A stretch of DNA of 64,000 bases from UBA5109 sp963975155 (GTDB taxonomy: Bacteria > Pseudomonadota > Gammaproteobacteria > Pseudomonadales > Pseudohongiellaceae), in NCBI GenBank assembly GCA_963975155.1, contig CAXBFG010000009.1, positions 45,254 to 109,253 of the forward strand, given 5' to 3'. The position numbers were made by a program, and so were the translations under genes. Position 1 is the first letter of the stretch. Every line of letters begins with the position of its first letter. This document shows positions 63,677-64,000 of this stretch, one piece after another. The notes under the pieces were generated by a model. The model saw nothing but the letters and a program-made list of their open reading frames with translations. It searched no databases and had not been told where the DNA came from.

Positions 63677-64000
63677 CAGTTCGAAAATGCTGGCCTTATA
63701 GAAGCCGCCGCTTCTGCCTTGTTCACCCTTCGATCTTTCCTTCCTGTTTTTCCGGCGCTGCGGAACTCGTCGCTGTGCTCCTCAGACAGTCCTCGCGCTT
63801 GATCGGAAAAAAACTCAGGAAAAAAGCATCTCAATGGGTTCACATGGCAGTAAGGGCGGCTTTTTTAACAATCTTGTAGTTTTCAAAGAGCTTAAACGCA
63901 CAGCCTTGATGGCGAACTATCCAGTTGACGACCGTCTGACGACAGGAGGTCGTCAGCCGAGCCTGTACAGGGATGTACGCATTTTGGCGTGTCGTCACAA
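63677..64000 (+). repeat. Interspersed structured element, copy E (cut by window end)
   Basis: Starts at CAGTTCGAAAATG (63677), close to the terminus of the other copies. Domain II has arms AAGCCGCC (63702-63709) and GGCGGCTT (63855-63862) and the invariant core. Domain I begins near 63898 (GATGGCGAACTATCC) and shows the TGACGACAGG / GTCGTCA and GTACAGGGATGTAC hairpins before the window ends. Together with copy A it is in plus orientation; copies B, C and D are reversed. Confidence 0.87.

Overview
The window looks like chromosome of a heterotrophic, probably aquatic gammaproteobacterium. The main evidence is the ftsY-ftsE-ftsX operon close to rsmD, the coaD / YfhL-type ferredoxin / mutM neighbourhood, a SodB-type superoxide dismutase, and a large share of exported lipoproteins and peptidases. 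Base composition is near balanced, except for a clearly AT-rich stretch around 46.0-51.0 kb. No rRNA, tRNA or CRISPR array was seen, and the species was not identified.

Layout. 0-6.6 kb: a DUF58 / BatA-like / DUF4175 membrane cluster, probably a MoxR-type envelope system cut by the left edge. 6.8-10.6 kb: cupins, GNAT acetyltransferases, a VIT-family transporter and a periplasmic phosphoesterase. 11-18 kb: glycine cleavage genes gcvT and gcvP (no gcvH between them) and a secreted M6 metalloprotease. 18.5-22.4 kb: a CX4R phosphatase and two tandem paralogous TPR proteins. 22.5-27.7 kb: a two-subunit molybdenum hydroxylase, an acyltransferase, sodB and a membrane protein. 27.8-37.4 kb: ftsYEX, a YeiH-type transporter, rsmD, RidA, an NSS transporter, coaD, ferredoxin and mutM. 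37.5-39.6 kb: a lone HyuA-type protein. 39.6-46.0 kb: a four-gene envelope cluster (poly-Ser lipoprotein, second lipoprotein, TPR membrane protein, PEGA-SUMF1 protein).

46.35-51.0 kb is an integron-type cassette array without an integrase in the window (CALIN). It holds seven co-oriented small genes, six complete attC sites and one broken terminal attC. The cassettes encode a zinc-ribbon membrane protein, two exported proteins, a DUF4145 protein, a protein with a HEPN-like RX4H motif, a GFA-family enzyme and a NERD nuclease-like protein. Downstream, 51.1-56.4 kb holds ordinary accessory genes (flavin reductase, PIN-like protein, SIMPL protein, GNAT, EamA, YjdM, cytochrome b561, DUF486). 56.8-63.5 kb looks catabolic: a RidA-like protein, a PQQ alcohol dehydrogenase with a fused cytochrome c, a lipoprotein amidase, a Rieske oxygenase and an aromatic-acid-type MFS transporter.

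The most striking non-coding signal is an interspersed element present five times (about 10.7, 18.1, 30.6, 36.3 and 63.7 kb). It has two adjacent stem-loop domains. The stem arms differ in sequence between copies but stay complementary within each copy, while a core of about 110 bp is nearly invariant. This points to selection on a folded RNA or single-stranded DNA and makes it the best candidate here for an undescribed element. Other unexplained structure includes four 13-bp repeats bracketed by a 9-bp inverted repeat (41.04-41.10 kb), four 17-bp repeats between gcvT and gcvP, and a 36-bp duplicated relic of the yjdM 3' end.
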